Below are positions 22,570-33,248 of a stretch of 64,000 nt of DNA, piece by piece; position 1 is the stretch's first letter; every line of letters starts with the position of its first letter. The DNA is taken from positions 372,001 through 436,000 of the forward strand of contig CALSFV010000049.1 of the NCBI GenBank assembly GCA_943737045.1, given 5' to 3'. This stretch comes from Parapristionchus giblindavisi (lineage: Eukaryota; Nematoda; Chromadorea; Rhabditida; Diplogasteridae). A program made the translations under genes and the position numbers. Below the pieces are notes generated by a model. The model was not told the origin of the DNA, searched no databases, and saw only the letters and a list, made by a program, of their open reading frames with translations.

Positions 22570-25500
22570 ATGCGGATAGTCCTTCTATCAATACTTCCGC
22601 TATGCTCGGTCGCTCTAGAATGTTATGATGTAAGTTTGGCTTTACAATGAAAGCTGTTTTGAAGTACTCAGCTCTAGTGACAATGCTATTGAGGTTAACA
22701 TTGAAGCAACTTTATCAAATGATTAATGTGTGTTTCGTAGCTGGGAAATTTTCCATGAAATTTCTCGATTCCGTACTCTTGTGCCTCTATAATAACCACA
22801 ACCACAATCTAATATAATGATGAACCATAATGTTGTATGTACAAACTAAAAAGTGGCGCATTTTAGTCTTACAATTCTTGTTCTTTTCCTTAATTCTATT
22901 CATTCATATTAATTATGTGGTCGTTCCATGGTGATGAATCAATCTATATCCACTTTCCCTTGTCACTTCTTTCATTCACAAGGCCGTACTGTTCCCGTCT
23001 CTGAATGAAACGGATACACAACTTCGCGCAATTTCTTGAGATATCATATTGTTAGAGGAAGGGATCAAATTCGCTCAATGATTATCTTGAACCTGACGAC
23101 ACCAACATTCAAAATGAAATTCATTGACAAATTTTTTTTTAAATTACAAAATTCATGATAATGGGGGTTCTGATATCTTATTTATTGTACTAGAAGGATA
23201 TGACGTGCTCAGAAAGAAAATCAACAAAGGTAATGCATTCATTTCAGGGCTATCGCCTTCTAGCGACAGGATCCGTAGGTACAACGACAACGAAGTGCGA
23301 TGGTCAGCCATTTATACTTAGCTCAAAACTCATGAAAACAAAAGAAAAAAATAGAGTAAAATCTCTCCTCTTTCTACGCACTCTATCGCCCCTTTCCTTT
23401 TCTTTTCGTGATTTTAGAACACCACATAACTGTTGATTTTTTGTAGAAAGTTTGCAATTAGTTTACGAAAGTTGAACTCGATTTTTTGCATAATCATCAA
23501 AAATTGTTTCGACATTACAAAATTTTATAAATATAATACAATTAAAATTGTGAATGTGCATTTAAGGTTGGCGCGATCAATGCTACAACATGACCGCCTC
23601 AGCCGGATTTATTATTGACGCAGTCAAAGGAGGATGTTCCACTTGGAGATGCATGGTTTGTTCTTTCATCAAGAGCAAATCATATATAAGCCTAAACCTA
23701 ATTTTTAACCTTAAACTTGATTTGACTTGGATATTTTTTTGAAAATAATTTATTGATTTTCTTGTCGATGACCTACCGTACTTTCAGCTCGCCTCTGATC
23801 GTTGCATCGGCACAACTTTCCAAGTATGTTTATACTTTTTTGCGTTGTATAAATTAGTACGGTATTTTCACACACCAAACTTATTTAACTATTCACTTTG
23901 ACCAACCTCTCTCGCTGGAAAAAAAACGAGAGAGTGGTGCCAGAGTGGAAAGCTTCAAGTTAAGGTTGGGCGTGCCTTTCACCCGCGCTTCAAGCTGCTT
24001 GAAATCGATTGAATACATTGATTATTTTTTGATTATTGATTAGTATTTTTTTCATCCATTTAAATCTTGGGCAAATTTTAAACTCTTGACTCTCGCCCTT
24101 TCTTTATCTCCGAGAGAGAGCGTAGAGTAAAGTTAGCTTGTGGTGTGTCCTTCAAGAGAGCAGTAGTTTCTTTTTGGAGTTGGTTTTAAGAATCAGATAA
24201 TGCGACCTGATCCATTCATGACTGCTGTGCACATAGATGACGCATAATCTTTGGGTAGGCAAAGTGGGAAAAACAATAAAATATCATCTTTAAAGGGAGA
24301 GTGACCTCTCTCAATGGTCTCTTCATTGCGCACACTATTTCTCTGTTCTCTAACAACGAGAGAGCGTAGAGAGTTGAAGAGGCCGTTGACAAAGGTTTCG
24401 GTCCCTTTAAACACCCGAACTATTTTTATTCTCCGCGTTGGAAATTGTAGTCAAAGAGAGCTAGAGTGTTTGGCCAGGAACGAGCAATGGGCTCTGTTCT
24501 ACTTTACGGGTCCCATGGAAGTTTACCGGTCCCAAGAAAGTTTACGGGTCCCATGAAAGTTTACCGGTCCAAAGAAATTTTAACGGTCCCAAGAAATTTT
24601 AACGGTCCCAAGAAATTTTAACGGTCCCATAAAACTTTACCGGTCCCATGAATCGGAAATAATAATTAGTTTTTTTTCTGCATACTATTTTTTCATTGCA
24701 TTTTGATAGTAACAACTCAATTACTCATTAGAGTTTATCGTGCACTAAAGGAGATAACGGCTAATTGATAGAGAGATGTGGGGTGATATATCTACTTCTG
24801 AACAACACATTGAATCTTCAATCTCTCGATTACATGACAAATGCTGATATGGACATATAAACGTACTCATTCATCCTATTACTGGCACAGAGTATTGAAT
24901 GAAGTTATGAAAATCTTAGAGCGCTTACTTTTCCTGAATTTTCTACTCGTATGTTAACGGTAAAGTTTTATGGGACCGGTAAAGTTTTATGGGACCGTTA
25001 AAATTTCTTGGGACCGGTAAACTTTCATGGGACCCGTAAACTTTCTTGGGACCGGTAAACTTCCATGGGACCCGTAAACTTTCTTGGGACCGGTAAACTT
25101 CCATGGGACCCGTAAAGTAGAACAGAGCCCATTGCTCGTTCCTGGCCAAACACTCTAGCTCTCTTTGACTACAATTTCCAACGCGGAGAATAAAAATATT
25201 CGGGTGTTTAAAGGAACAGGAACGAGCAATGCGTGTGCCTTTAAATCACAGTATCTTTCTGATAAGTTCCAAGTTTACTTATAATAGCATTCGGTATATG
25301 TTAGGCTATATGAGTGTTTAAAAAAAGCTTAAAAGGACACAATTGCAGGGTATTCCCGTCTCGCTGTGCTGCTGCAGTGGAGATCGCTGCAATATCGGCT
25401 CTGGAAGGTACGTTATTTATTATATGTTTTCATTAATGTTTGCTTTATCTTCCAATTAATATAATCAAACAATGATATACGTACAAAATTTCACATCAAA

Positions 25501-26859
25501 ACGCACTGAATGTCCACGCTTCCGCTTCTCACTTTCTGTCTGTTGTTACGCTTTAAAAAATACCGTAGCTGAAGGGGTTACGGTAGATTTCTTCATACAA
25601 CACAGAAACTACCGTAACCTGATCTGGGGATTATTTGGTTCTGCTATTTACCTTTAGTGAAACAGGGACACATCTATGTCATTAGGACCACTATTCTACT
25701 GTAAGGCCGATCACTTTTGCACGCTTGGTCATTTCAAACCCATAGACGTACTTGCAATGTGTTTGAATCCAATTTGACTAAAAATAAGCCTAACTAGTAG
25801 GCACTGTAAAATAAGCACACTTGTATTACACTGTAGCATACTTGAAGTACACGTTCCATGAAACACGTTCAAACACGTTCAAACACGTTCAAACACGTTG
25901 CAAGTACAATTCCGGTTTCGACATAGCACTCGCTTTTCTCTTCCAGATATGTCGTTGACGACGACGACGAAGATGACGACGACTCATTCTTCTCCATCTT
26001 CCAACATCCCCTAGTGGGCGTGGCTACGGCTGCAGCGTCCACCATCCTCTCCAACAAGTCGCCTACCCGATCCCGAACCAACCCCATCATCGCCTACTTC
26101 TTACCATCTTGGCTCGGGTCACTCGTACCGAACTGGATCGGGTATATGATACCATCGTCGGTTTGGGACTCGGTCCGGGAGTACGTAGCCGTGAAGGTCT
26201 ACGACTGCGCCCTGTGGATGGGATGGATCAAGATGGAGAAGGTGGATAAGGTCGAGGTATGTATGAATCCGATCGAGATTCAAAGGGAGCGGACCAAGGC
26301 TAAGATCGAGAAGGCCCAGAAGAAGATCAAAGAGAAGCAAGAAGAGTCTAAACGACGTTCCAAGGAGTACAAGGAACAGATTGAACGAAACGTTGAAGAA
26401 TACAAGCGGAAAAATGAGGAACGCAAGCAAGAAATCAAAGAGAAAATCGAAGAAAAACGGAGGGAACATGAGTGGAAGATGGAAGAAGCGAGACTAGAGG
26501 CCGAGCGACGGAGAGAAGAGGTCAAAGAAAAGATCGAGGAAAAGAAGCGCGAAGCGGAGTGGAAAAAGGAACAAGCCAAATGGGAACACGAAAGGAGAAA
26601 GGAGGAGTTGAAAGAGAAGGCCGAGCAAGCGAAGCGTGACGGTGAACGACGAAGGGAAGAGCTGAATCTGAAGATTGAGGAGTCGAAACGGGAAAATGAA
26701 CGCCGAAAAGAGGAGCTTAAATTGAAAATCGAAGAGGCAAAACGCGACCATGAACAGCGAAAAGAGAAAATTAAACAGAAAGCCGAGGAGGCTAAGCGAG
26801 AACATGAGCGTAGGAAGGAGGAGAAGAAGCGCGAGCGAGAGGATAGGAGGAGGGGCTGA
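22570..26859 (+). CDS. Ly6-type secreted protein fused to a long charged helix
   Basis: Six exons give 403 residues: 22570-22629, 23248-23302, 23567-23655, 23788-23823, 25349-25407, 25947-26859. Phases agree throughout. The ATG directly follows TTTAAG, a possible trans-splice site. Residues 1-16 are a signal peptide. Residues 17 to about 97 form a Ly6/three-finger-like domain with KCDGW, QCYNMT, GGCSTWRCM and the diagnostic end LCCCSGDRCN. Then follow an acidic patch (DDDDEDDDD), a hydrophobic region (YFLPSWLGSLVPNWIGYMIP) and about 215 residues of E/K/R-rich helix built of 18-residue repeats such as ERRKEELKEKAEQAKRDG. Its close relative lies at 33249-34894 but lacks the helix. Exon 2's donor GTCAGC is weak. 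Intron 4 carries about 1.3 kb of repeats. Confidence 0.8.
23870..23976. repeat. MITE-2 copy in intron 4 of the Ly6-helix gene
   Basis: Arms CTCTCTCGCTGG and GAGAGAGTGGTGCCAG; diverged at the ends. Confidence 0.65.
24069..24152. repeat. MITE-2 copy, truncated
   Basis: Keeps TTTCTTTATCTCCGAGAGAG and the right end GGTGTGTCC. Confidence 0.55.
24290..24411. repeat. MITE-1 copy, adjoining the inverted repeat at 24406
   Basis: Both arms and the centre TTCTCTAACAACGAGAG are intact. Confidence 0.75.
24406..25212. repeat. Inverted repeat with 19-bp tandem arrays in both arms
   Basis: Outer arms TTTAAACACCCGAA and TTCGGGTGTTTAAA. Each inner arm carries about eight tandem 19-bp units of the type CGGTCCCATGAAAGTTTAC (24506-24655) or its complement (24955-25110). 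The centre is about 300 bp of AT-rich DNA. It lies in intron 4 of the Ly6-helix gene. Confidence 0.85.
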
Positions 26860-27236
26860 TCTTTTGTTTTTGATCTTTGATCTTTGATCTTTGAAGATGC
26901 TTGTTGTTGGTGCTGATATACCGGTGATTGGCCACGTGTAAATATGCTTGTACACTTAAATAATAAAGTAGTTGTTGCTGTTTTGTTGACAACAAACTAA
27001 ACTTAAGCTTGCAAAGAATCTACACAAACTTATGTAAATAGCATCGTATTGCTTTACAAAAGATATGAATCGCGTATTTTCACGAAAAGAGAAGAAAAAG
27101 AGCCGAGAGAGTGTGTAAAACAAGGAGAATTTTGCCTTATTTTCAATTACTTTCGTGACTTTTGAACGGATCATAATTAACATAATTTGAATCAATAAAC
27201 ATAATAATATGACTCATAATTTGAAGTGGCGGTGGA

Positions 27237-30200
27237 AGTCGTGGAAGCAGCGGTGGAGGATGGGGAAGTGAGTTCATTTTTATTAGTCCTCTATATCTAA
27301 AGGGATCATTACCCCACTCAATGACCTCTTCATTGTTCACACTATTTCGCTGTTTTCTAACAACGAAAGAGCATTGCGCGTCGAAGAGACCATTGAGAGA
27401 GGTTACGCTCCCTTCAACAGTCATCTTTATTTAATGATTTTTATAATTACACACGACTTACATTACTACTAGAATTATATAGCATCATGGTTATTCAATC
27501 TCTCTTTGAAACTTATCCGATTTGAGCTTGTGCGTTGCGAATTTTGAACAACCGAATTTTATTTTCAGGCGACAGCAATAATAACAACAACAATAATAAT
27601 AATGCAGGAGGAGGTAGGTTTATGTTTACAAACATCAATCGACAACCCGATATATTTTAATATTTGGTGTAAAATGTTATTGAGAATGCTACGGATCAAT
27701 TTATCATGTGTGTATTTGCACAGCATGTGTATGCACATACATAAGATGAGTGAAAAGAGTTTGAAATGTAAAGGTGATGCATTTACCAGGGACCAAAGTC
27801 AAGTTTACCACTGTTGACGCAAAGATAGTATTGTGATATTTGTTGAGTGTGCATATAGTTTAACCTGTAACTAGTCTAGAACATCTTGGCTGGAAATATT
27901 GTTGATTTTTATAGATAGTATTGTATTTGTTGCTTTCACATTTGCTACATAGACAATTCTAGTTAGAGTTGTGTTTTTTAGGTGGCTGGAACAACGGAGG
28001 CGGCAATAATAACAATAATAACGGTAGATAATTCGTCTCGGTACTAACCTCGTTTCAAAAGTATTGAAAAGCTGAAAACAACAATGATAACTATCCACGT
28101 TTTGCATGCTATATCCCTTCTTTTTCATTTCTTTTCGCCACTCTTGAACAACACTTCACTGTATTCTACGTAATATCTAAAAAAACATAGAGATTATTAG
28201 AATTTATACATCCACAACGAATAACATTTATTTGTGAATGTCCTAATTTACATAGATATAAAATTGTAGGCGGTTGGAATAACAACAACAACAACAATAA
28301 TGGAGGCAATAACGGTAGTGCTTCATAGAATATTGATTAGTTGTCCAAATACGATTGTTATAGGAGGATGGAACACTAATAACAACAATAATGGAGGTGC
28401 GAAATGTGTTTGAACACGATTTATGGGAAAAAATCGGAAACATACCGCGATTTGTCATTTCCCATTTGTCATTTCCCATTTGGAAGTTGACTGTACCAAT
28501 GCAGAGTGTCACTAATACTAGACTAGATCCCTCTGCTTGCAGGATCCGGTGGATGGGCGTCGGACAACGGTAGACTTCCTAGATTTAGCAGACTTTCCCT
28601 GTCATGTCCATTTCTGTATAGACCGAAGGGGTTGTGGTAAACAACGGAAGTCTAAGGGTTCTACAATATAGCCATAACTGAGTTTATTCAGGTAACACTG
28701 GCCCTGGACCTACTGGTGGCGGATGGGCGAGTGAAACTCCACAAAACATGAGGAAACAACAGATCCAAGAAGTATGAGAAATTGATTTTATCATAAATAA
28801 TATAATAAGATGGTAATGGTAATCTTTCTTGCTAGTTACGGCGATTTTTGGATGAACAAGAATAATTGCATTCGTATTACTTTGTTTTGCATTATTGACC
28901 TTGGTGACGAAAACACAGATTACTGTAAATTATTGATTATTTATTAATTAATATTGATATATTGATTATTGATTACTAATTTTTTTCTTTGGGCTCTCTA
29001 CCCGTGTTTGCAACAGCGGTAGCTCTTTGGGCAGGGCTGCTGCCCCACCACCAGGGGCAGCAGCCTGCCCAAAGAGCTACCGCTGTTGCAAACACGGGTA
29101 GAGAGCCCAAAGAATTCTCGCCAAACCCCCAACTCACTCCTTTTGTTCATTACATTCGACCAGTTTTAAGCAAAAAATAGGCGGACGAAAACTTTTTGCT
29201 CCTACTCAATATACTACATATAAAGGAACGACTTGTTTAAAACCAAGATGTGTTATTTGCCCAAAAATGAGACTAAACGACCACGTAAAAAGTACAGTAA
29301 CCAATGACTTATACCAAACGAATAAAGATATTAATACCTCTTGCACTGCAGAAAATGTAATTTATCTTATTACATGTAAAGTTTGTGAAAAACAATATGT
29401 TGGACAAACCAAACGACCTGTAAAACAAAGAATGTCTGAACATAGACACTCATTCAGTCATAATAATCGTAATACTTTCTTAAGCAATCACTTTAAAGAA
29501 ACCTCCCACTCTAAAGAATCATTTTATATTGATATTCTAGATCATTCAATTGATGGTAAAGATTTGACCGAGAGAGAAATATATTGGATTAAAGCACTAA
29601 ATACAGCATTTCCGCTTGGATTAAATGACCAGATAAGTGGATTCGGAAATATTTCTGAACAAATTGATCCATTATCTAAGCGATCACACCCGTACTTCAA
29701 TATCAAACCGATAAGTTTGCCTAATAATACTAGAGGAATCAGAAAGAAAAGAAGAAGGAAACCAGCATACAAAGATACATCCCCAATTTCCGATATAATC
29801 CAAAATATAGAAAACTTGGAAACGAGAAATCTCTACACTTATGGTAAATCATTATATAAACACACACATAAAAGATTAATTCAATACACCGCTACTGAAG
29901 AGTTTTACAAGCATAGCTTTAAAACCAGATATAAAATTTATGCATTAGTCTGTAATACCTTCTGGTCAAACAAATCTACTTTAAAAGATGACAAGAAACC
30001 GAAAATTATAATGAAGGTTCATTACTTTGGTAGATACATGGAACTTCTTAAAATAGAAAAAGAAATGAATAAAGCATACATATCAGAAGAACTATTAAAA
30101 TATAAACCTTCCGAAATAATACCTAAAATATCAGTAGTCTATACGTTAGAACAACCAATTTCGTACTTTCTATGTAACTACAATCGGTTTTTGAAAACAT

Positions 30201-32677
30201 TAAGCAGAGAAGAAAAAGATAAAATACTGAAAGAGGATTGCATCTGTGCTAACTATCCTGAATTCATTGATAAAAAATTGGGTCACATATGCACCGGTAA
30301 CAGAAATATCATATCGAACCATGAATTAAGAAAACTGTTCGAGTTTGGAACAAGTTATCGGATATCGCCTAATAGCACACTTGAAGAAATTCAGGAAAAC
30401 ATTAAAGAATCAATTTACAATGTAATAGAAAAATTATGTCGAAAACTAAAATTGAACTCTTCACAAGCAAGCAACATTAAACAAATGTATCATTCACTTT
30501 ATGAAAATAAGCTAAAAGTAAAGCTACTAAATAAATATACAAGTGAACAAAATAAAACAAAGTTTAATCTAAAAGATCTACACAAGAATTTCATAATAAC
30601 ACAAGTTGACAAAGCAAAAAGTAATTTTGCATTCACATGCAAAAAATTATACTTAACATTTCTTGAAAAAGAATTATCCACTGAAGAAAACAATAGTAGA
30701 ACATACGAGCCAGACAACTCAATTGACTATGATGAAATAATACGAAGACATACAAGAAAGACTAATGAATACAAACTAAATCAGATAGAGGACTGTGCAC
30801 TACCACGAATTTATGCTATACCAAAAATGCATAAAAATCCTATTAAAGCACGATTCATTACAGGAGCTTACAACAGTAGTTTGAAATCCATATCAAAAGA
30901 ACTTCAATTAATACTTAAACACTTAAAACTACATTTCCAAAGATATTGTAAAACAATTACCGAAAGAAATGGCATTAATCTTTATTTTTCAATAGATAAC
31001 ACTATAATAGTTAACCAACGTTTGAAAACTTTATCAAATAAAAATGCAAAAATATTTTGTGCTGATTTCTCTTCATTATTTACGAATCTACCTCATAAAA
31101 TAGTGAATGAAAACATATTCAAGTTAATAGAATTAATGTTTCGAAATGCTAAAAAAGAGTACATTAATGTCACAGGACAAAAGACTTTCTACAGTAATTC
31201 ACGAGCATTATATAGCAGAAGTTACGATAAAAATGACATTAAAATGATGCTTGAATATGTTCTCAATAACAGTTACGCAATATACGCAGGTCAGATATTC
31301 AAACAAAATAAAGGAATACCGCAAGGCAACAATGCATCTCCTCAAATAGCAGATCTAACACTTTCATTCATGGAATATGAATATATATACGAAAATATAA
31401 AACAAGGACACACTTTAGCACAGAAACTTTCTAGAACATTTAGATACATAGATGACCTATTTCATTGTTCAGATAAATCAGAAGATTTTATAGCAATCAC
31501 ACCATTTATCTATCACAATTCACTAACATTAGAGAAAACAAATCAAACAGATTTCAAAACAGCTTTTCTAGATCTAGACATACATATAGAAAATGGCTAT
31601 GCGATAACATCAATTTATAACAAAACAGATGATTATTCTTTCAAAGTAATCAGATATCCTCATTATAACTCATGTATACCATTAAGAATAGGATTAAATA
31701 CTCTACATGGGGAAATACTTCGAATATATCGAAACAGTACCGAGTATAAAAGCTTCTTTGATAGAACAAAACAGCTTATAGTAACATTTAAAAATCTTAA
31801 TTATCCATTATTTCAAATTCATAGCAGAATATTCAAAACAATTGGTAATAATCCTTGTATATCAATTAAATATGCAACGAATAAAGGGTTATTATGTCAT
31901 AGTTTATTGAAAAGATAATATATATGATGATCTTTGATCTTTACAATTATTCAATGCAACAGTCTATCTCTTGAACACAAGACTGATATACCATCCATCT
32001 ACCCATAGTCAATGACCTCTTCTCTTCTCTTGACCTATTAGACAGAGATTTGTAGTTTGTATAGGTCCAACAATTGCGTATAAATACACCGACCCCACGC
32101 TAATCAATCGTCACTGTGCTAGTTATTAATCGTCACTCTGCTAGTTCGCCAAAGGAAAAGAGGTCAGACGGGACGAATGATGGGACTCTTCACTCATCTA
32201 CTCATCTTTACTCATCAACAAGACAACATCTGTTCAAAGAAAGGGTTCATTTTAATACCAATTCCGTTGATTATATTGTATTCATCTTTTGTCAATTTTA
32301 GTAATTCATACTTAGTTCGCTTTACATGTTGTTTAATAGTACTTTAGCCTAACTAATTAAGTAGTTTTCCTTGATTTAATAGTTTAGTTGTAGAATTAAA
32401 ACAATTTTACACTTTCATATTAAAATCTAGTTTTATAAAGGTTCTAGAAAGACCTGGTGCTGTCTACTGAAGATGGCCGCGACACCAGGCAACGCTTTAT
32501 GGTGTCTAGACGTAGCGGCCGAAACACCATAAGGCACATTGCTAGTTAACTTATTTAATCAAATAATTTATATTTAAAGTGCATGCATACTTATTCTTGT
32601 ACATCTATTAATAATATTAATTTAATTTTCAGGCCTTCCGAAAGGGCAACATCGACGACGGAGCTCGTGGGAAGTGA
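27237..32677 (+). CDS. Gly/Trp/Asn-rich protein of phase-1 mini-exons, 5' end not found
   Basis: Eight exons: 27237-27267, 27569-27613, 27982-28023, 28270-28314, 28364-28396, 28543-28569, 28692-28771 and 32633-32677. Internal exons are 27-45 nt, all start and end in phase 1 and nearly all encode a GGW unit followed by Asn/Gly runs. The last coding exon begins in phase 0 and ends AFRKGNIDDGARGK-stop. No start codon or signal peptide was found upstream of 27237, so the model is partial; the first acceptor (TTGAAG) is weak. The final intron is 3861 bp because it holds the Penelope-like element. Low-complexity GGW/Asn composition suggests a structural or secreted protein, but this is only inference. 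Confidence 0.65.
27298..27418. repeat. MITE-1 copy in an intron of the GGW gene
   Basis: Intact arms; ends AAAGGGATCATTAC and CGCTCCCTTC. Confidence 0.75.
28987..29112. repeat. Long GC-rich perfect hairpin before the Penelope-like ORF
   Basis: Arms of 58-60 bp differ by one inserted G; loop is ACCACCA at 29047-29053. Arms start CTTTGGGCTCTCTACCC. It is far richer in GC than its surroundings. The right arm contains the stop that closes the retroelement frame upstream (29099-29101). Confidence 0.9.
29102..31918 (+). CDS. Penelope-like retroelement protein: N-terminal GIY-YIG endonuclease and reverse transcriptase
   Basis: An uninterrupted frame of 938 codons; the first ATG is at 29267 (883 residues), but conserved-looking sequence with CLKPRCVICPKM (CX5CX2C) lies upstream of it, so the native start is uncertain or lost to the adjoining hairpin. 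Counting from 29267: GIY-YIG endonuclease at about 28-125 (VIYLITC, YVGQT, KQRMSEHR, catalytic Glu in LTEREIYW). The reverse transcriptase follows, with PKMHKNPIKARFI, motif A FCADFSSLFTNLP near 596, motif B GIPQGNNASPQ near 682 and motif C YIDDL at 727-731. Canonical Penelope elements carry GIY-YIG at the C-terminus; the N-terminal placement matches the Chlamys/Naiad lineage with permuted domains. No in-frame TGA, so no sign of selenocysteine use. It sits in the last intron of the GGW gene, same strand. Confidence 0.9.
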   Translation, partial: RAQRILAKPPTHSFCSLHSTSFKQKIGGRKLFAPTQYTTYKGTTCLKPRCVICPKMRLNDHVKSTVTNDLYQTNKDINTSCTAENVIYLITCKVCEKQYVGQTKRPVKQRMSEHRHSFSHNNRNTFLSNHFKETSHSKESFYIDILDHSIDGKDLTEREIYWIKALNTAFPLGLNDQISGFGNISEQIDPLSKRSHPYFNIKPISLPNNTRGIRKKRRRKPAYKDTSPISDIIQNIENLETRNLYTYGKSLYKHTHKRLIQYTATEEFYKHSFKTRYKIYALVCNTFWSNKSTLKDDKKPKIIMKVHYFGRYMELLKIEKEMNKAYISEELLKYKPSEIIPKISVVYTLEQPISYFLCNYNRFLKTLSREEKDKILKEDCICANYPEFIDKKLGHICTGNRNIISNHELRKLFEFGTSYRISPNSTLEEIQENIKESIYNVIEKLCRKLKLNSSQASNIKQMYHSLYENKLKVKLLNKYTSEQNKTKFNLKDLHKNFIITQVDKAKSNFAFTCKKLYLTFLEKELSTEENNSRTYEPDNSIDYDEIIRRHTRKTNEYKLNQIEDCALPRIYAIPKMHKNPIKARFITGAYNSSLKSISKELQLILKHLKLHFQRYCKTITERNGINLYFSIDNTIIVNQRLKTLSNKNAKIFCADFSSLFTNLPHKIVNENIFKLIELMFRNAKKEYINVTGQKTFYSNSRALYSRSYDKNDIKMMLEYVLNNSYAIYAGQIFKQNKGIPQGNNASPQIADLTLSFMEYEYIYENIKQGHTLAQKLSRTFRYIDDLFHCSDKSEDFIAITPFIYHNSLTLEKTNQTDFKTAFLDLDIHIENGYAITSIYNKTDDYSFKVIRYPHYNSCIPLRIGLNTLHGEILRIYRNSTEYKSFFDRTKQLIVTFKNLNYPLFQIHSRIFKTIGNNPCISIKYATNKGLLCHSLLKR
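32453..32535 (+). ncRNA. Permuted hammerhead-like ribozyme, copy 1
   Basis: Hairpin 1 stem CCUGGUG/CACCAGG (32453-32459 with 32483-32489). Its loop holds stem I strand GUCUA (32462-32466), CUGAAGA (32467-32473), one U, and stem II strand GGCCGC (32475-32480). Hairpin 2 is stem III (32494-32504 with 32525-32535, one G-U). Its loop reads UC, UAGAC, GUA, GCGGCC, GAAA. Stem I pairs 32462-32466 with 32507-32511; stem II pairs 32475-32480 with 32515-32520; A32524 pairs U32505. All hammerhead core residues except the extra U at 32474 are in their canonical neighbourhoods; only strand order differs. Cleavage is predicted after C32506. It lies 535 nt downstream of the Penelope-like stop codon; known Penelope-like elements often carry hammerheads. 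Confidence 0.65.
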
Positions 32678-33248
32678 GAGACTCCTTGGCTCCTCTATCA
32701 ATCTACACCATATCTTGTGATTTGCCGCATTTCTCTGCCATTGACGACTGTGATAAAGACCATTTTTGTTCAAACAAAATCTATTTATGAACATAGTTGT
32801 AGTATAGGTAAAGGTAAATCCCGTTATTCACGGCACACGAAGCCCTGCGGAATAGCACTGCTAAGCCAGTGAAATGTGATCAAAGGATTAGATGTGAAAA
32901 GAAGCTGTACTGCCTTCCAGAAATAAGATTCGATAGCTTCAAGAGCTTTGGGCACCATGTAACTGATTGTCAAAGAAACTCTCGAATTGTAGTAAATTGA
33001 GAACTCATCCGAGTGACTAATCCTTGACCTTTCCCATAATCAAACAATAAAGAGCTACCAAAGTTCACAATCGGTCCTTGAAATCGATTTTCCCCGATGA
33101 CTCCACCTCTTCCACTCCTTCCCTCTCTTAGCGCAGTTTATATTATCTCAACTAAACAAAAGAGGCTAGTGGTGTTTATATCCATTTGTCATCAATCCCC
33201 CTTCTGTCATAGTCATCCACTCATCTCGGCCCAATCAATCGATAAATC

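Noticed and set aside
26119..26955. Long minus-strand frames opposite the charged helix
   Set aside because: Mirror frames of the repetitive plus-strand exon; hydrophobic runs come from the complement of Lys/Glu codons.
27874..27900. GTCTAGAAC followed by TTGGCTGGAAA
   Set aside because: Shares short strings with the ribozyme but no stem III and no partner loop are present.
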